Source: Scolanthus callimorphus (taxonomy: Eukaryota; Cnidaria; Anthozoa; Actiniaria; Edwardsiidae). Taken from it: DNA of 64,000 nucleotides. The position numbers and the translations under genes are program-made. Below are positions 30,835-42,417 of the stretch, one piece after another (position 1 is the first letter of the stretch; every line of letters begins with the position of its first letter). Where the stretch lies: assembly GCA_033964015.1 (NCBI GenBank), contig CM066916.1:31327404-31391403 (forward strand), read 5' to 3'. The notes beneath the pieces are model-generated. The model was not told the DNA's origin. It saw only the letters and a program-made list of their open reading frames with translations, and ran no database searches.

Positions 30835-31109
30835 TCTTGAACATAATTGAAATATTTGTAAAAAATTTGTTCTAATAATTTTGTATCTATAAATTCGAGT
30901 AAAAAATAAATAAATAACTTTGCAACAAATCTTTTGTGGATTTGCCAAATTGGCCAATATATTTTGTATAAAATAACTGTAACCATTTTTCTATTGATCT
31001 GTCTTTTTTTGTCTTTTTTTAATAGAAACATCTTCCAAGTAATGCCCTAAGCTGATAAACATGGGTGCGAACTAAAGTGGAATTTGCACGCTTAATTTTT
31101 GGCAACCTG

Positions 31110-31313
31110 TCAAACTTTCTAATCACCAAAAATACATTTAAGTTTACCAGGAAACACCAAAATAGCAGTCCAGATTTGTTAAATGACCTTTTAGCTGTTA
31201 AATCAATACACATCTATTGTGTTTTTATCTATTATCAAGAGGATTGAATTGGATTGCCATTTGATTGCCCATTGCCATTTGCTTGTCAGGCAAGCGTGCG
31301 AGTGCCCCTTTAA
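31110..31313. mobile_element. Copy of the MITE at 16126-16731 without the insertion
   Basis: Shares ACATTTAAGTTTACC, ACACCAAAATA and the right end CGAGTGCCCCTTTAA with the first copy. Its continuous central sequence gives the pre-insertion state. Confidence 0.6.
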
Positions 31314-31748
31314 GACCCCGTCCACACTACACCGTTTTCAAACGAAAACGGATACTTTTCGCTCCGGATACGGCTATCGTCCACACTACAACGCCGAAAA
31401 CGATCACCGAAAACGGCGAAAACAATACGAAAACGATAAGTGTGGACGCAAATCTTTTTGAAAACGGAGTAAAAAGTATCCGTTTTCGTTTGAAAACGGT
31501 GTAGTGTGGACGGCAATCTCGTACCCAGAGCCCGTCATCTTTTGGCCAGCGGCAAGATTCAGGGCCCTGGGGGAATCCGATTTGTGAGCATGCGTGGTAG
31601 GTCAAAAACGTAACGAACTTTCATACAACAATCAAACCGGAAACCCAGAATCTGGGTTTTAAAAAAATCGATTCCCCCAGAGCCCTGAATCTTGCCGCTG
31701 GCCAAAAGATGACGGGCTCTGGGTACGAGATTGTGTGGACGGGGTCTA
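31312..31748. mobile_element. MITE with GACCCCGTCCACACTACACC ends, interrupted
   Basis: Inverted ends AGACCCCGTCCACACTACAC with AAAACGGATAC-type arms. A second element is inserted at 31514-31733. A related uninterrupted copy is at 52366-52562. Confidence 0.75.
31514..31733. mobile_element. 220-bp MITE nested in 31312-31748
   Basis: Inverted ends CAATCTCGTACCCAGAGCCC, arms of more than 80 bases, flanked by the 9-bp duplication TGTGGACGG at 31505-31513 and 31734-31742. A 9-bp duplication with long arms suggests a Mutator-type origin. Confidence 0.75.
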
Positions 31749-31832
31749 AACCTGGGCGGAGCGCGACGCAACGACATTAGCTGTAATGATGTCTAGTCCT
31801 AGTTATCATCTGCAAGTCGAGCATTATCTAAC

Positions 31833-34800
31833 TCAAGGTCCGTAGTAGGGATAAGGCCGATTCGTGTGTCCCACGGAGAACTTAAACCTCGTGATTTCTT
31901 TGCCTGGCATCAGATTTATGACAAATGCGGAGGTCAGGTATGTGGAATGCCAGTCACAACCCTCATTTCCTGTACCTCTGATATGCTTGTCCACTCTTCT
32001 CAAGGATTCTACGTGTTTAGCTATATCTTCGATCAGCCATGAGACTTCCGTCATCAATCTATTGAAAAATCCGATAAGTTTATAGTTCAGCGCAAATAAA
32101 TGATGAAACAAAGCAAGAGGGTATTAAGAATGCAATGTCATGCTTCGCGAATGTACAGCATCCATTAAACTGATAAAGCGTCAGTATTACATGTAGTTGT
32201 GCGGCGAGTCCTCGTTGAGACCTTGTCAATAATCTGAGGACGCAATTGCACTGGCCACCCTCAGTGTACATCGATGTATGACCGCTTGGCTGCCACTGCG
32301 CCGTTTAGACTTATCACTTTACGTTTAAAAACGGAAAGCATTTCGTTACAATGTGAGAACTGTGTAACAAGTACATTTTGTCAAATTACCTTGAAGGAAA
32401 CACCTTTGTTTTCTTTCCTCCACTTGTCACTGTAACTGGTGAAGATACGTCCATCTCTGAAAACTCGACATCCTTGCTAATGAGGTTGGACAGATCACTC
32501 TTTCCATAATCATTATATCCCCACGCATCAACGCGCACCTCAAGTGCTACCAGACGAAGGTCAAGCCCTGACTCCAAGAGCAGCTGATATAAGAATGCAT
32601 CTCTTCCCTTGAGGTTCTGTCAACAAGAGTATTACCGGTATTAGATAACGGAATGATGATGACCATCAAGAGGCGGGAACATTGATAGAAACAAAAAGAG
32701 TTCTGCAGAGCTCTGCTATGATACACTTTCGTTGCTTTGCTTTTAGGTCTACAGTAGCCTGTAGCAGGCTCTCCAGTTGGTTTCTTCAGATATTTGATTT
32801 TTTTGCGCGCGGGATTCAAACCCACTGGAGAGCCGGCTAGCAGGCTAAGTATAAAGTAGGGCCTAGAATTTATATTTCCATGTGCTAAACCTTCTTTCAG
32901 GTTTGAAAAAGTGTCCAAAACAAAGATTATGTTTCCAACTTGTATTAATCCTTGCATGGAATGGATAAGTCTAGGCAGGACGGCTGAAATTACTGAGATT
33001 TGTAAAGGAAAAGCAAGCTTTAGTCTCTTAAGCCATAGTTGCTTTCAGTGCAACAGCAATCTTGGGGTAGGCTTCGTCAGAAACAAGACCTATTTATAGC
33101 TTGAATGTTTTTGCACCCCTCAAAGACTTCACCCCATCTTAGAGCGGTACTTATGTCATACCCTACCTTGGGCTTGAGGGAGCTGGGTGTGTACTTGTGC
33201 TCTAGTATGTATCCTGCATGCGAATATTGGTCCACAACAAGGTCTTCCTGACCCTCAACTTCTCCATTATCAATCTTCACCAAATGCTCCTGGATCTCCT
33301 TGAGACTCTTTACAATTGGATGCTCGCTATTTGGAACTGGAGGCTTTATCGTGATGTTACCAGTCCTAAAAGTCCTAAATTGGACAAAAAGACACGTCAT
33401 CAGGATTGGTATTTGTACAGTGTAATTTAATTGCTGCTGTGTCAGTTTGTTTTTGTTTCAGGAGTGCTTTGCCCCTAATCATCTCCCCATCCCCTACACT
33501 GGCCTACTGGAATGGCATGCTTCTGCCGAAACGCATAATGGTGCTTTCTCCATGTATGTATCTGTGTCAAACTTGGTCAAACCAGGAAAATGGGAAGAAA
33601 CAATTCACACTTCCCTGGTCATAACAAGTGAATATTTCTCTCCCTGAATATCAGATTCTCAAGATTTCAAATGTCCATGCAATAGACTTCTTTACCTTGG
33701 GCACAATGTTGTCCCATTTCAATCACGTGGCATTCCCATTATTCTTTCTTCTTTGTTTTTCTGCTATGCACCGAAGGATATATGAATAATATGGAAGTGT
33801 GGCCCGGCCTTTGGGATTCCTGTGTAAAACTGCGGCAAACTGCATCATGGTATGCCCATATTTAGTAATGTCGCGTGGACGCGTGTGCTCGCAAAGCAAA
33901 TAAAGTTTGTTCGGTGTTCACATAATGGTGTCCGTGTAGTGGGTTTTGTAAGCGTGATAAAACCCACCATAGAAGCAACCCAAACAAATAAAGAATATTC
34001 AAATGAATGCCATGTGATCTGAAATGGGACAACATTACGCCCAAGGTAAAGGGTCTATTTGTAATTTATATAGTTTTAATTTATATCTTTCATGACAAGG
34101 TACAAAGTGCATACCTGTAAAGATGATAAACAAGGGCGATGCGGTGTCCAGAGGTAACCTCCTTGATTTCATGCTCAACGTCAGTAAAGAAGGCAGCCCA
34201 CTGACATTGTTTGCTAGTTCGACTACTGGTACTTTCTGTCTTGTGTATTTGCTCTTCTCCCATATGGCGCACATGGAGATCCCCTCCTGTATGCTTCACG
34301 GGCAAGGAAATAACAACTGTGCCAAAATGGTACTCGCTTCTCTGGGTATCCCTGTGCAGAACAGATGGAAATTTTCCCACTAAAAATCGTTTTTGAACTC
34401 TTTTGGTACTGTACTTGCAAACAGGACCAAAAGTGAGACGCTAGCACAGGTACGTTATCTACCTTCTGCCACAAATTCAGTGTTGTCTACCCCTGAGAAA
34501 TGTCGCTGTACATGTCGCATATTATACAGAATGTCCTTTAATTATCCAGTAAGGAGGTGGAAGGACCTTTGAAAGAGCTGGATTTTTTTCTTATTCGATC
34601 GGACACATCAAAAACATCCACGTCTTTTTCAGTTGGAAAATTTACATGTACGATGCATATTCAATTTGTCACTGAAAAGTAAAAGAAAAAAATTGAACCA
34701 CTAATTGATTGACCTCACAATAATTTGGTCCAATATTTGTCGAGTTTGATTGGATGGTGTTTTGATACATGCAGCAGTAACTTTCATGTAAAGAGAATTG

Positions 34801-36732
34801 TTTGTATACATGTAGTAGATATGGTACATAGAAGTTTTTTTACCTGTGAGGTAAGAAGTGTGAGCCTTTCTCATAAACCAACAATTTGTAAGGCCTCAGT
34901 TCAGTTTCATATCCTGGAAGTACTGGGGCCAGGACACCACGAGCTGAGCACTTAAGATTCAATAAAGCATTCTCCCATTGTTTACTCCATCTTATAGTGA
35001 ACTCATCAGTTTCCAACTGCCAACATGATCTAACAGTTTCATCAACAACTGTCTCCTCGTCACGCCCAAATGGTGCTTGTGTGCACAAGTCAATCAGATC
35101 CTTAATAGAGATTGGTGTGCGGTCAGAGGCAGATTTGCTTGGTTTTGGGAATGATGGGTCAAGATAGGTCTGGGTTTCCTTGAACTGGATATCCGGGATT
35201 ATTGGAAGAACACCTTTGGGTTGTAAAATGAATAGAAAAAGGGAGGTGAGGACGATGCTGAGCGGGTTTGTAGCTACGATATACAGGGCTTCTGGCAGGT
35301 CGCGAAAAAAAAAGACAAATTTCGCGGGATTTTTAGGTTCAAATTCGCGGAAAAAAATAGCCAATTTCACGGAAAAATTCGCGGAAAACGGCCGATTTCG
35401 CGGGAAAAACAACCGATTTTGCGGGATTTTTTTAGGTTCAAATTCGTGGGGAAAAAACGGCAGACTTCTGCGGGTCCAATTCGCGTGAAAAAAATGGCCG
35501 ATCGCATGTGAATTTTAAAAGCGAATTTCGGAGAAAATGTTCGCGTGATGATTTTAAATGCACGGTACAACTAATAGTCACGTTGTCACGAAATACTGTG
35601 ATCATGGGTTGATGCAATTACTTAGGAATGGTTTTATATAACAAGGGTCATCATTTGCTATTCCAAAAATAATGCGCTTAGAAATCCGCCAATAGCAACG
35701 CTTCTTACATCTTGGCTAGTATCCAGTTTTCACGAAATTTAGAACGCCTGGTTGTTTTGAATGTTGTACTCGCGTCAGCGGCGATAGATACGAGCTAAAT
35801 TTGAAAAGTCGAAAAGTCAAAACGTGTTTCAAATATGTTGTGTCATTATAATTCTTTAAGATATATAGCAAATTCTTACGGATTTCGTGGGATTTCGCGT
35901 GCTTTTGTATATTTCGTGGATTTACCCAAATTTCGCGGGTCCGCAACCGCGCGAAATACCAGAAGCCCTGGATATAGGCAATTCAAGCATGAAATAAACA
36001 ATAATTTTTGGTTTTAATGTGATAGCTTCATTAGCTGCTTGACAGCTATCAGACAGTACATGTATTGATGTGGTACCAGTACACAACATATTTTTTTAAA
36101 TATTCAGATATAATATTTCAGATATGTGCACAACAACTTAAACACGCTTTTACTTTATCAATATCACTACATGAATGTTGTTACTCAAGTTATTGGAAGA
36201 CAAGTAACTAAAACATTATGTTGCTTCATTTTGTGGCTGGCCAAGCATGTGGTCTTTTTTACACCACCAGACAGAAAATTAATAAGAGGGCACAATCGCG
36301 AGGGAATAGGAAGCTGAGTACTTTCAGCTGGAGAACCATCAAAATGAATCTATAGTCCACCCTGATCATTGAGCGACCCCCTCAGGCACGTAGCCTGGGG
36401 TGGGGGGGGGGGGGGGGGGGGGGCAGGAGGGGCACAGGGGGCTGCAGTCCCCCTTTCTCAGGAGATTTTCCCATACATTTACTCTATTGCTGGAGGAAAT
36501 TTGAAAATGTTCATCCCATGTTTTCACTATCCGCCCCTTCCCCTATCTGGACACTGTATATATTCAGTAAAGTTATCAGTATAATGGAAGGTGGGTCAAC
36601 TGGATATCAAATGATTGCACATTTACCTGAGCAGAAGAAATCACCAGGGTATTCATTCGTTTTGATCAGTTGAGCAAGACTTCTAAACTCTGACTTGAGA
36701 ACAACATTTCCTTTTCTAACAGAACCAGCCAT
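31833..36732 (-). CDS. 2-oxoglutarate/Fe(II)-dependent dioxygenase, gene A (6 exons, 454 aa)
   Basis: Predicted non-heme iron oxygenase of the prolyl-4-hydroxylase-like class; it would couple 2-oxoglutarate decarboxylation to hydroxylation of an unknown substrate. Exons in transcript order: 36732-36627, 35213-34844, 34351-34115, 33365-33167, 32616-32390, 32058-31833. Together they give 1365 nt, an exact 455 codons, with consistent GT-AG borders and phases. It starts MAGSVRKG and ends PYYGP. Core: GSHFLPHRDTQ supplies the HxD iron ligands (His-Arg-Asp, the Arg codon split by intron 2), GTVVISLP is the following strand, FFTDVEHEI supplies the distal His, and TSGHRIAL the Arg that binds 2-oxoglutarate. 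The C-terminal part (LEHKYTPSSL, LKGRDAFLYQLL, GTGNEGCDWHSTY) belongs to the same architecture. No signal peptide or membrane segment is evident. Gene B is its divergent paralogue with the same intron positions and phases. Intron 1 holds a hAT-like element. Catalytic residues are intact, so it looks functional. Confidence 0.87.
35284..35970. mobile_element. hAT-like non-autonomous element in gene A intron 1
   Basis: Ends CAGGGCTTCTGG and CCAGAAGCCCTG, flanked by GATATA at 35278-35283 and 35971-35976. The interior has repeated TTCGCGGG / AATTTCGCGGA motifs in both orientations. No transposase. Confidence 0.68.
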
Positions 36733-37648
36733 ACTGAACCTATTATAAGACAAGAGATATCTCGAGTGAAACTTTCCATGTGACATGGGAATGCAAATCT
36801 GCCATTCTTGGAAATATTGTACCACAGCTCTTTCATGTAAAGGGCCCTATGAAAAATAATTGTTGGGGTATCGGGTATGTAAGCAAAATGTTTGCAGTGG
36901 CGGACTCAGGATTTTGAGGGGGAGGGGGATTCATTTTTACTGAAGAAGTACAACGTAGGCTTGTCAGGGTCGGATTTAAGGGGAGCGCTGAGGGGGTCAT
37001 GCCACCCCCCACCCCCTTTTTCGGGGAGATTTTCCATACATTTACTGTATTTGTTGAAGGAAATTGCACCTTCCGTCCCTATATTTTTACTATCCGGCCC
37101 CCACTTTCTGAAATTCCTGGATTAGCAGGTGCGAATCATAGTAGCAACATAAGCGCAAGACTAAAATCAACATGTAAATGTCAGTTTTCTTTGCGTTTGC
37201 ATTCGCTTCATAAATTGATCCACATTAGACGCAAACTTGCGCTTGCATTGCATCTATTAAAACGCTTGCGTTACGTGTGCAAACTGTAGTCGCTCGGTAA
37301 TTCCTATGGAACGATCTTAGAATCAATCGAAACAGTGCTAGCTCTTATATAGATCGAACGAAAGAGAGAATCATAAGGATGAACCCAAAATACAGAAACT
37401 GAGTTCATCAAAGCATGATTTTGGTCTGCTGAAACGTGATTCAAATCCATCGATCGAACCCGGTCGATTCCTGTAAACGATCATCTTTGACACAACGATC
37501 ATCCTTGACAATATATATAATGGCACCAGAAGGGAATCTGGATGTAATATAAATAAAATGCAAGGACATCCTTACTTGCCTGTGTTCTCCGCTGTATTCT
37601 AGAGATAAATTTACCCTTCGATCGAGCGTTTCAGATCTTCAGCTGTCT

Positions 37649-38065
37649 GCGAAAACTTCGCACGCGCTTTGCAATCTGAACCCGCCAAACTTCATACTCT
37701 GACAGCTTACAAATCACGTGATGTAAATAAGCAGTGCCTCGCACCATATTTGGAGCTCATACTACACCCCACGTGGGGTACTCGTATGATTTGTGGCGAT
37801 CTGATTGGCTGATCTACTTTTTTTTTTATATTTTAACATTTTTATTGACGATGTAAAGTTTGTACATCTTTTACATATACACACTCACATATACGGTAAA
37901 CGCAACCTAATAATAATAAATAATAATAATAAAATAAAATAAACAAAAACAAATAAATAATAAAAGGGAAAAAAGAGGGGCTGATCTACTTGACACGTGA
38001 TTTGTAAGCTGTCAAGCTCGATTTTTCGCGCGGTTCCAGATTGCAGAGGTGCGAAGTTTGGAAGG
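37649..38065. mobile_element. Composite MITE upstream of gene A
   Basis: Inverted arms include AAACTTCGCACG and TTGACAGCTTACAAATCACG on both sides. A retroposed fragment is inserted at 37820-37978. Confidence 0.68.
37820..37978 (-). mobile_element. Retroposed poly(A) fragment inside a MITE
   Basis: Read on the minus strand, the 159-bp insert ends in AATAAAAATGTTAAAATATA and an A-run, i.e. a polyadenylation signal ~20 bases before a poly(A) tail. It is flanked by the 13-bp duplication GGCTGATCTACTT (37807-37819 and 37979-37991), the mark of LINE-type target-primed insertion. Source RNA unknown. Confidence 0.72.
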
Positions 38066-38872
38066 GAAGTAGAAGTTTGTTGTTCAGAGCTCTAAAAACC
38101 TACTATTTGACATAGAAAAGGTAGGATATCGGTAATTTGAAATTATCGTACTGCAAAAGTGACAATTTGGACCTTGTTTTAGCTGAAAATGATGGCATAT
38201 TGTGTAGTTTTTGTCTATCAATGTGCACATAGAGCTTAGAATGTCGAATGACATTTTTAGCTTCTTCTTTCATCATGGCGACCATTTGAATTATAACTGA
38301 TACGGCTGATCTTGATCGCCAATAAAACACCTACAACCCGTCTTATAAGCTTGCATGTAAATTTGTCAACACAGAAAGAGTGAATAACGCAGGAACCGTA
38401 TGTAGCAAGCGTTTACGCTGTTCATAGACTGGAGTGATAAGCGCACGAGAAACATGGCGAGCGAAAAAGTGAGGGGGGAGGGAGGGGAGAAACATTTGCA
38501 GCCATTGCGAACCCTTTTGTTTCAAAATGTAATTTGTTTTGACAGGCAGGAAAAGAAACATATATGGAAATATCTATTCTCCTTTGCTTCAGCTGAAATT
38601 GTTGTAGTTCAAAGGGATGTCAAACTCAGGACTTCAAAAATCTGGAGACTGCCTTGAAATGGCGAAATTTCCTGAAATTCTCCAAGGAGAATATCAGTAA
38701 GGCCCCATCCACAGGTATCTGGATATTTTCGAAAACAAAGATTTTTTCTCCCAATTTAGACAAAACTGTGTCCACATGGACCATATTTAGCCCCCCCCCC
38801 CCCCCCCCCCCCATCCATGCCGGCAGAATTCTGAGCTTTGAAACCCCCCTCCCATTCAGAATTTCTGAATGA

Positions 38873-40531
38873 ATGAACATTCTGGGTCAGCGGCACCGTC
38901 ATGGTTGCCACATCGTTGTGTTAGTCCGTATCAATTCGTGTTTTTCACTGTTGTTATCGTATCTGAAGTCTGCCATGTGGCCTAACTTCGTTCCTAGTGT
39001 GCCCCTTGTGGTATTTACGCAGTTTGTTGTGAACTTCGCCACCTCTCTGGTATTCTATGGACAGCAGTGTTTGAGATCGTCACAGCAAGTCCGCCATCTT
39101 GGATCGGCACCGACTATTAGTCAACCGAGACTGAGTTATTCTACCGCCATGCTGAGATCCCTGCGGAAATCCAGCCCTAAAACAAACCTTCCGCCTGAAC
39201 TTTGGCAAAAACTTGGGGAGCTTGGTATCAGGAAGCCGTTTCGATCTAAAAGGAAGAAAATTCAACATCGAGAACCAGGGTCGCCATTGCTTGACGGGCA
39301 CCCTGTGGATTCCACAGCATTCCCACCTGCTCCTGTCGCCACACCGTCTGTTCCGGCTCCTCCGCTAACCAGCAAAGCTCCAAGGAATACTCTACCCCGA
39401 ATGCTGATTTGCAACACTCGATGTCTTCACAACAAAGTCGATGAGCTAGAGTGTATTATTAGGCTAAATAAGGTGGAAGTAGCTTGTGTTACTGAGACGT
39501 GGTTGTATAAAGACATTCCCGATTCTGCTGTTTCGATCAAGGATTTTACCCTGTTTCGTAAGGACCGCGGCTCGCCCTGCGGTGGAATTGCTGCGTATGT
39601 ATGTTGCTCGATCCCATGCAAGCAACTCGAACTGGCGGAACTGTCTGACACAATAACAGAGGTTATGTGGCTTCAGCTGAGACCCGTCCGGCTACCAAGA
39701 GAAGTCTCGTCCATTATCCTCGGGATTGTCTATCACCCCCCAGACGCAAAAGCTGATGACAATCAGAAGCTCTACGATCATGTGCAGCACATGGCAGATT
39801 CGTATCTCCTTAATCATCCCGACAGCCTGATTTGGGTCACAGGCGACTTTAACCCTAACAGCACTAAGATCTCGACGTCAGTTTTCAAACGCGCATGCGG
39901 CTTGTCTCAAATCGTTAAAGTACTTACGCGTGACACCGGAACACTCGATTGGTGTCTGACCAATCTTCCCAAGCTTTTTCTTGAACCCAGCCAGTTACCA
40001 AAGATTGAGGCGAGCGATCACTTCAGTGTTCTCGTGCAACAAAGTGACCTAAGCTGTAGGAATCGTGAGAAGCAGGTTGTTACAAAGCGAGACACAAGAA
40101 ACAGCTGTTTGCGAGAGTTCGGCCAATGGATTACCGCCTTCTCTTGGCAGGAGATGCTTGCTGCTACGTCCTGTGAAGAAAAGTTTCAGATTTTTATGAC
40201 CACACTAAATGATGCGATCGCGAAGTTCCTCCCCTTAAAAAGATGTCGTTGTTACAGCTCAGACAAACCATGGATTACCAGCAAGATTAAACATTGGATC
40301 GCCAAGAGACAGCACTGTCTAGCATCCTTTGGGAAGGACTCGCCACTTTATAAAATGTGGCGCAATAAGGTAGCCTGTGCCATAGAGACGTGCAAAGCGT
40401 CTTATTATAAGAACAAGGTTAAAAATCTGAAAAACACCAATTCGTGCCGCTGGTGGAGAGAAGTAAAGAACCTGTCAGGCCAGTCACGCAATGAGGGAAA
40501 ATGGTACTCACAGCTCATTAAGGTGACATAG
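38873..40531 (+). pseudogene. LINE ORF2, endonuclease half (frameshifted from the RT half)
   Basis: A 552-residue frame. From about residue 178 it is an exonuclease-endonuclease-phosphatase domain that nicks target DNA: ICNTRCLHNK (Asn), ACVTETWL (Glu), VTGDFNPN (Asp-Asn), TLDWCLTN (Asp) and EASDHFSVL (terminal Asp-His). All catalytic positions are present. The first ~170 residues are basic and proline-rich with no recognised domain. It ends in TAG at 40529-40531; the downstream domain continues in the neighbouring frame as GDIDTVDTLCRRINEYF, so a one-base change near 40522-40527 caused the stop. Confidence 0.8.
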
Positions 40532-42087
40532 ATACGGTGGACACGTTGTGTCGCAGAATAAACGAGTACTTCGTGGGACTGACGTCATCGTTCTCACCGC
40601 TAATACCGGCTGACATCGCAGGAATCGAAGTAGCGGACATCCCTGATGATATGTTTGTGTCTACGCGTGAGGCCTATTCTGCACTCAGATCAGTGCAGAC
40701 AAGGAAATCTCCAGGCCCGGACGGAATACCAAATACCGTGCTCAAATCGTTCGCGTTTGAACTTGCACCTCCCCTGGCGGATCTGTTTAATGCATCGCTA
40801 CGAGAAGGCTACCTCCCTTCACTTCTCAAGAGCGCAATTGTGCGTCCGCTGCCGAAACAGTCCCCTCCCCAAGCAATCGATAGGGATATTCGCCCAATTT
40901 CACTCACGCCGCAGGTTACAAAAGTCATGGAGGGTTTTGTTCTAAGCAGAATCACCCCGGATGTCCTGTGCGATCTGGACTTAAAGCAATTTGCCACTGC
41001 AGGGAAGTCCACCGCCCACGCCATTGTTTACCTGCTCCATATTGCACTAGAAGCACTAGACGGCGGGAACTGTTGGGTGCGTTTGTTTTTTGCGGACTTC
41101 CGTAAAGGTTTTGACTTGATCGACCATCAAATATTACTAGAGAAACTCAAGTTATTTAACATCCATCCTAGCTTAATTAGATGGATTGCATCCTTCTTGC
41201 TAGACAGAAACCAATGTGTTGCAATCACACCAGCCCTCTCGCCGTACTTAAAGCTGAACGGTGGAATACCACAGGGAACCCGTCTGGGCCCTCTGTTGTT
41301 TGCCATTATGGTTAACGACCTTGTCAGGAAATGGGGGCCTAGAGCTAAATATGTCGATGACTTAACCGTCCTTGAGGTGATCCCAAGGAACTCTCCATCG
41401 GTCCTTGGAAGTATCGTTAACAACATCCACTCATTTGCATATTGTAACAACATGCGGTTAAATCCTAGTAAATGCAAGAGCATGGTGATTGACTTCTTAC
41501 ACTATAATAGTTACAGCTGCCCGCCCCTTTTTGTAGACGGATCCCAAATAGAGTGTGTCAAGTCGTTTAAATTTCTCGGAATTCACGTGTCAGACGACTT
41601 GTCCTGGGGCGTGCACTGCGACTATATAGTTAAGAAAGCAAATCGCCGGCTGTATGCACTTAGAACACTAAAGCGTTGTAAAGTACCTGCTCCTGACATT
41701 GTGAATGTTTATTGCGCGCTTCTCCGGCCGATCTTAGAGTACGCCTCAGTTGTCTTTTCTAACTTGCCTCAATACCTATCTCTCGCCATCGAGAGAGTGC
41801 AAAAACGGGCGCTTACAATCATTTTCCCCAACATTTCGTATAATGATGCCCTTACTGCGGCACAATTAGAGTCACTTTCTGATAGGAGATCTAGGGCATG
41901 TAGCGAGTTCATCAAACAGCTATCAGTTAGCAACCCAGTACATAGATTAGTTAAAGAGAGAATTCAACCATCCTCTGGTCATTACAAACTCCGTGGCCCA
42001 CTCATCCCACACATTAAGCCCTGCAACACCAACAGGTTCAGGGATTTTATCACGAACAGTTACGCTGGGGAAATAGCTAGGGACTAA
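40525..42087 (+). pseudogene. LINE ORF2, reverse transcriptase half
   Basis: A frame of about 520 residues with non-LTR reverse transcriptase motifs: RKSPGPDGIPNTVLK, FADFRKGFDLIDH (motif A), GIPQGTRLGPLLFAI (motif B), AKYVDDLTVL (motif C, YVDD) and FKFLGIHVSDDLSW (thumb start). It ends YAGEIARD-stop. Apart from the upstream frameshift no stops are seen, suggesting a fairly young copy. Confidence 0.82.
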
Positions 42088-42221
42088 GACTAAGCCTCAT
42101 GATTATCAATAATGTAATTGTAAATTTATCAGCCTATTATGTATTTATTAGCCTGTAATGTAATATTAACTGTTGCTGACCGTATCTGTAATTCAGCTTC
42201 GGCTGCAAGAGATACATTAAA

Positions 42222-42223
42222 CA

Positions 42224-42260
<37 letters not shown>
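42222..42260 (+). repeat. (ATCT)n microsatellite, LINE 3' tail
   Basis: About nine uninterrupted ATCT units directly after the LINE 3' UTR, interpreted as its tail. Confidence 0.85.
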
Positions 42261-42261
<1 letters not shown>

Positions 42262-42417
42262 ATGCTGCCTGTCCCTGGGGTACATAATATTTTCTGGAAT
42301 TACCCAATTCTAAATTCCTGCAGTGAAACAAATAGTTTTGCTATAATTAAATATTTTCTTTTTTGTTTCAGTCCTGTTACAAGATTGACCAGTCATCTCT
42401 CAACAAAGCTTATAGTC

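Larger units (their letters stand above)
28621..31110. other. Intergenic, dispersed repeats
   Basis: Between the decarboxylase stop and gene A: the 16-bp tandem repeat, two dispersed repeat copies and the CATATCAAGATAG MITE, all listed separately. No further coding signal seen. Confidence 0.6.
36733..38872. other. Shared upstream region of the divergent dioxygenase genes
   Basis: Would contain the gene A promoter. Holds a long G-run-containing repeat fragment around 36890-37110, the composite MITE at 37649-38065 and a C-run (38788-38811). No core promoter motif stands out. An acceptor-like TTATAATAG just before the gene A ATG hints at an upstream untranslated exon. Confidence 0.5.
38873..42260 (+). 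mobile_element. CR1/L2-like non-LTR retrotransposon (LINE)
   Basis: Contains an apurinic-type endonuclease followed by a reverse transcriptase, then a short 3' UTR with a small hairpin (GCTTCGGCTGC) and an (ATCT)n tail at 42222-42260. Short microsatellite tails rather than poly(A) are typical of the CR1/L2 groups. The 5' boundary is uncertain, near 38860-38900; no target duplication was identified. It sits between the two divergent dioxygenase genes and ends ~160 bp before the gene B start codon. One frameshift near 40525 separates the endonuclease and reverse transcriptase frames. Confidence 0.83.

Noticed and set aside
32735..32855. Possible tRNA B box (GGGTTTGAATCCC on the minus strand)
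   Set aside because: No A box at suitable distance; the segment has inverted GGCTCTCCAGT ends and is more likely a small MITE.
36369..36584. Glycine-rich frame over a G-run
   Set aside because: Produced by a homopolymer in a repeat fragment.
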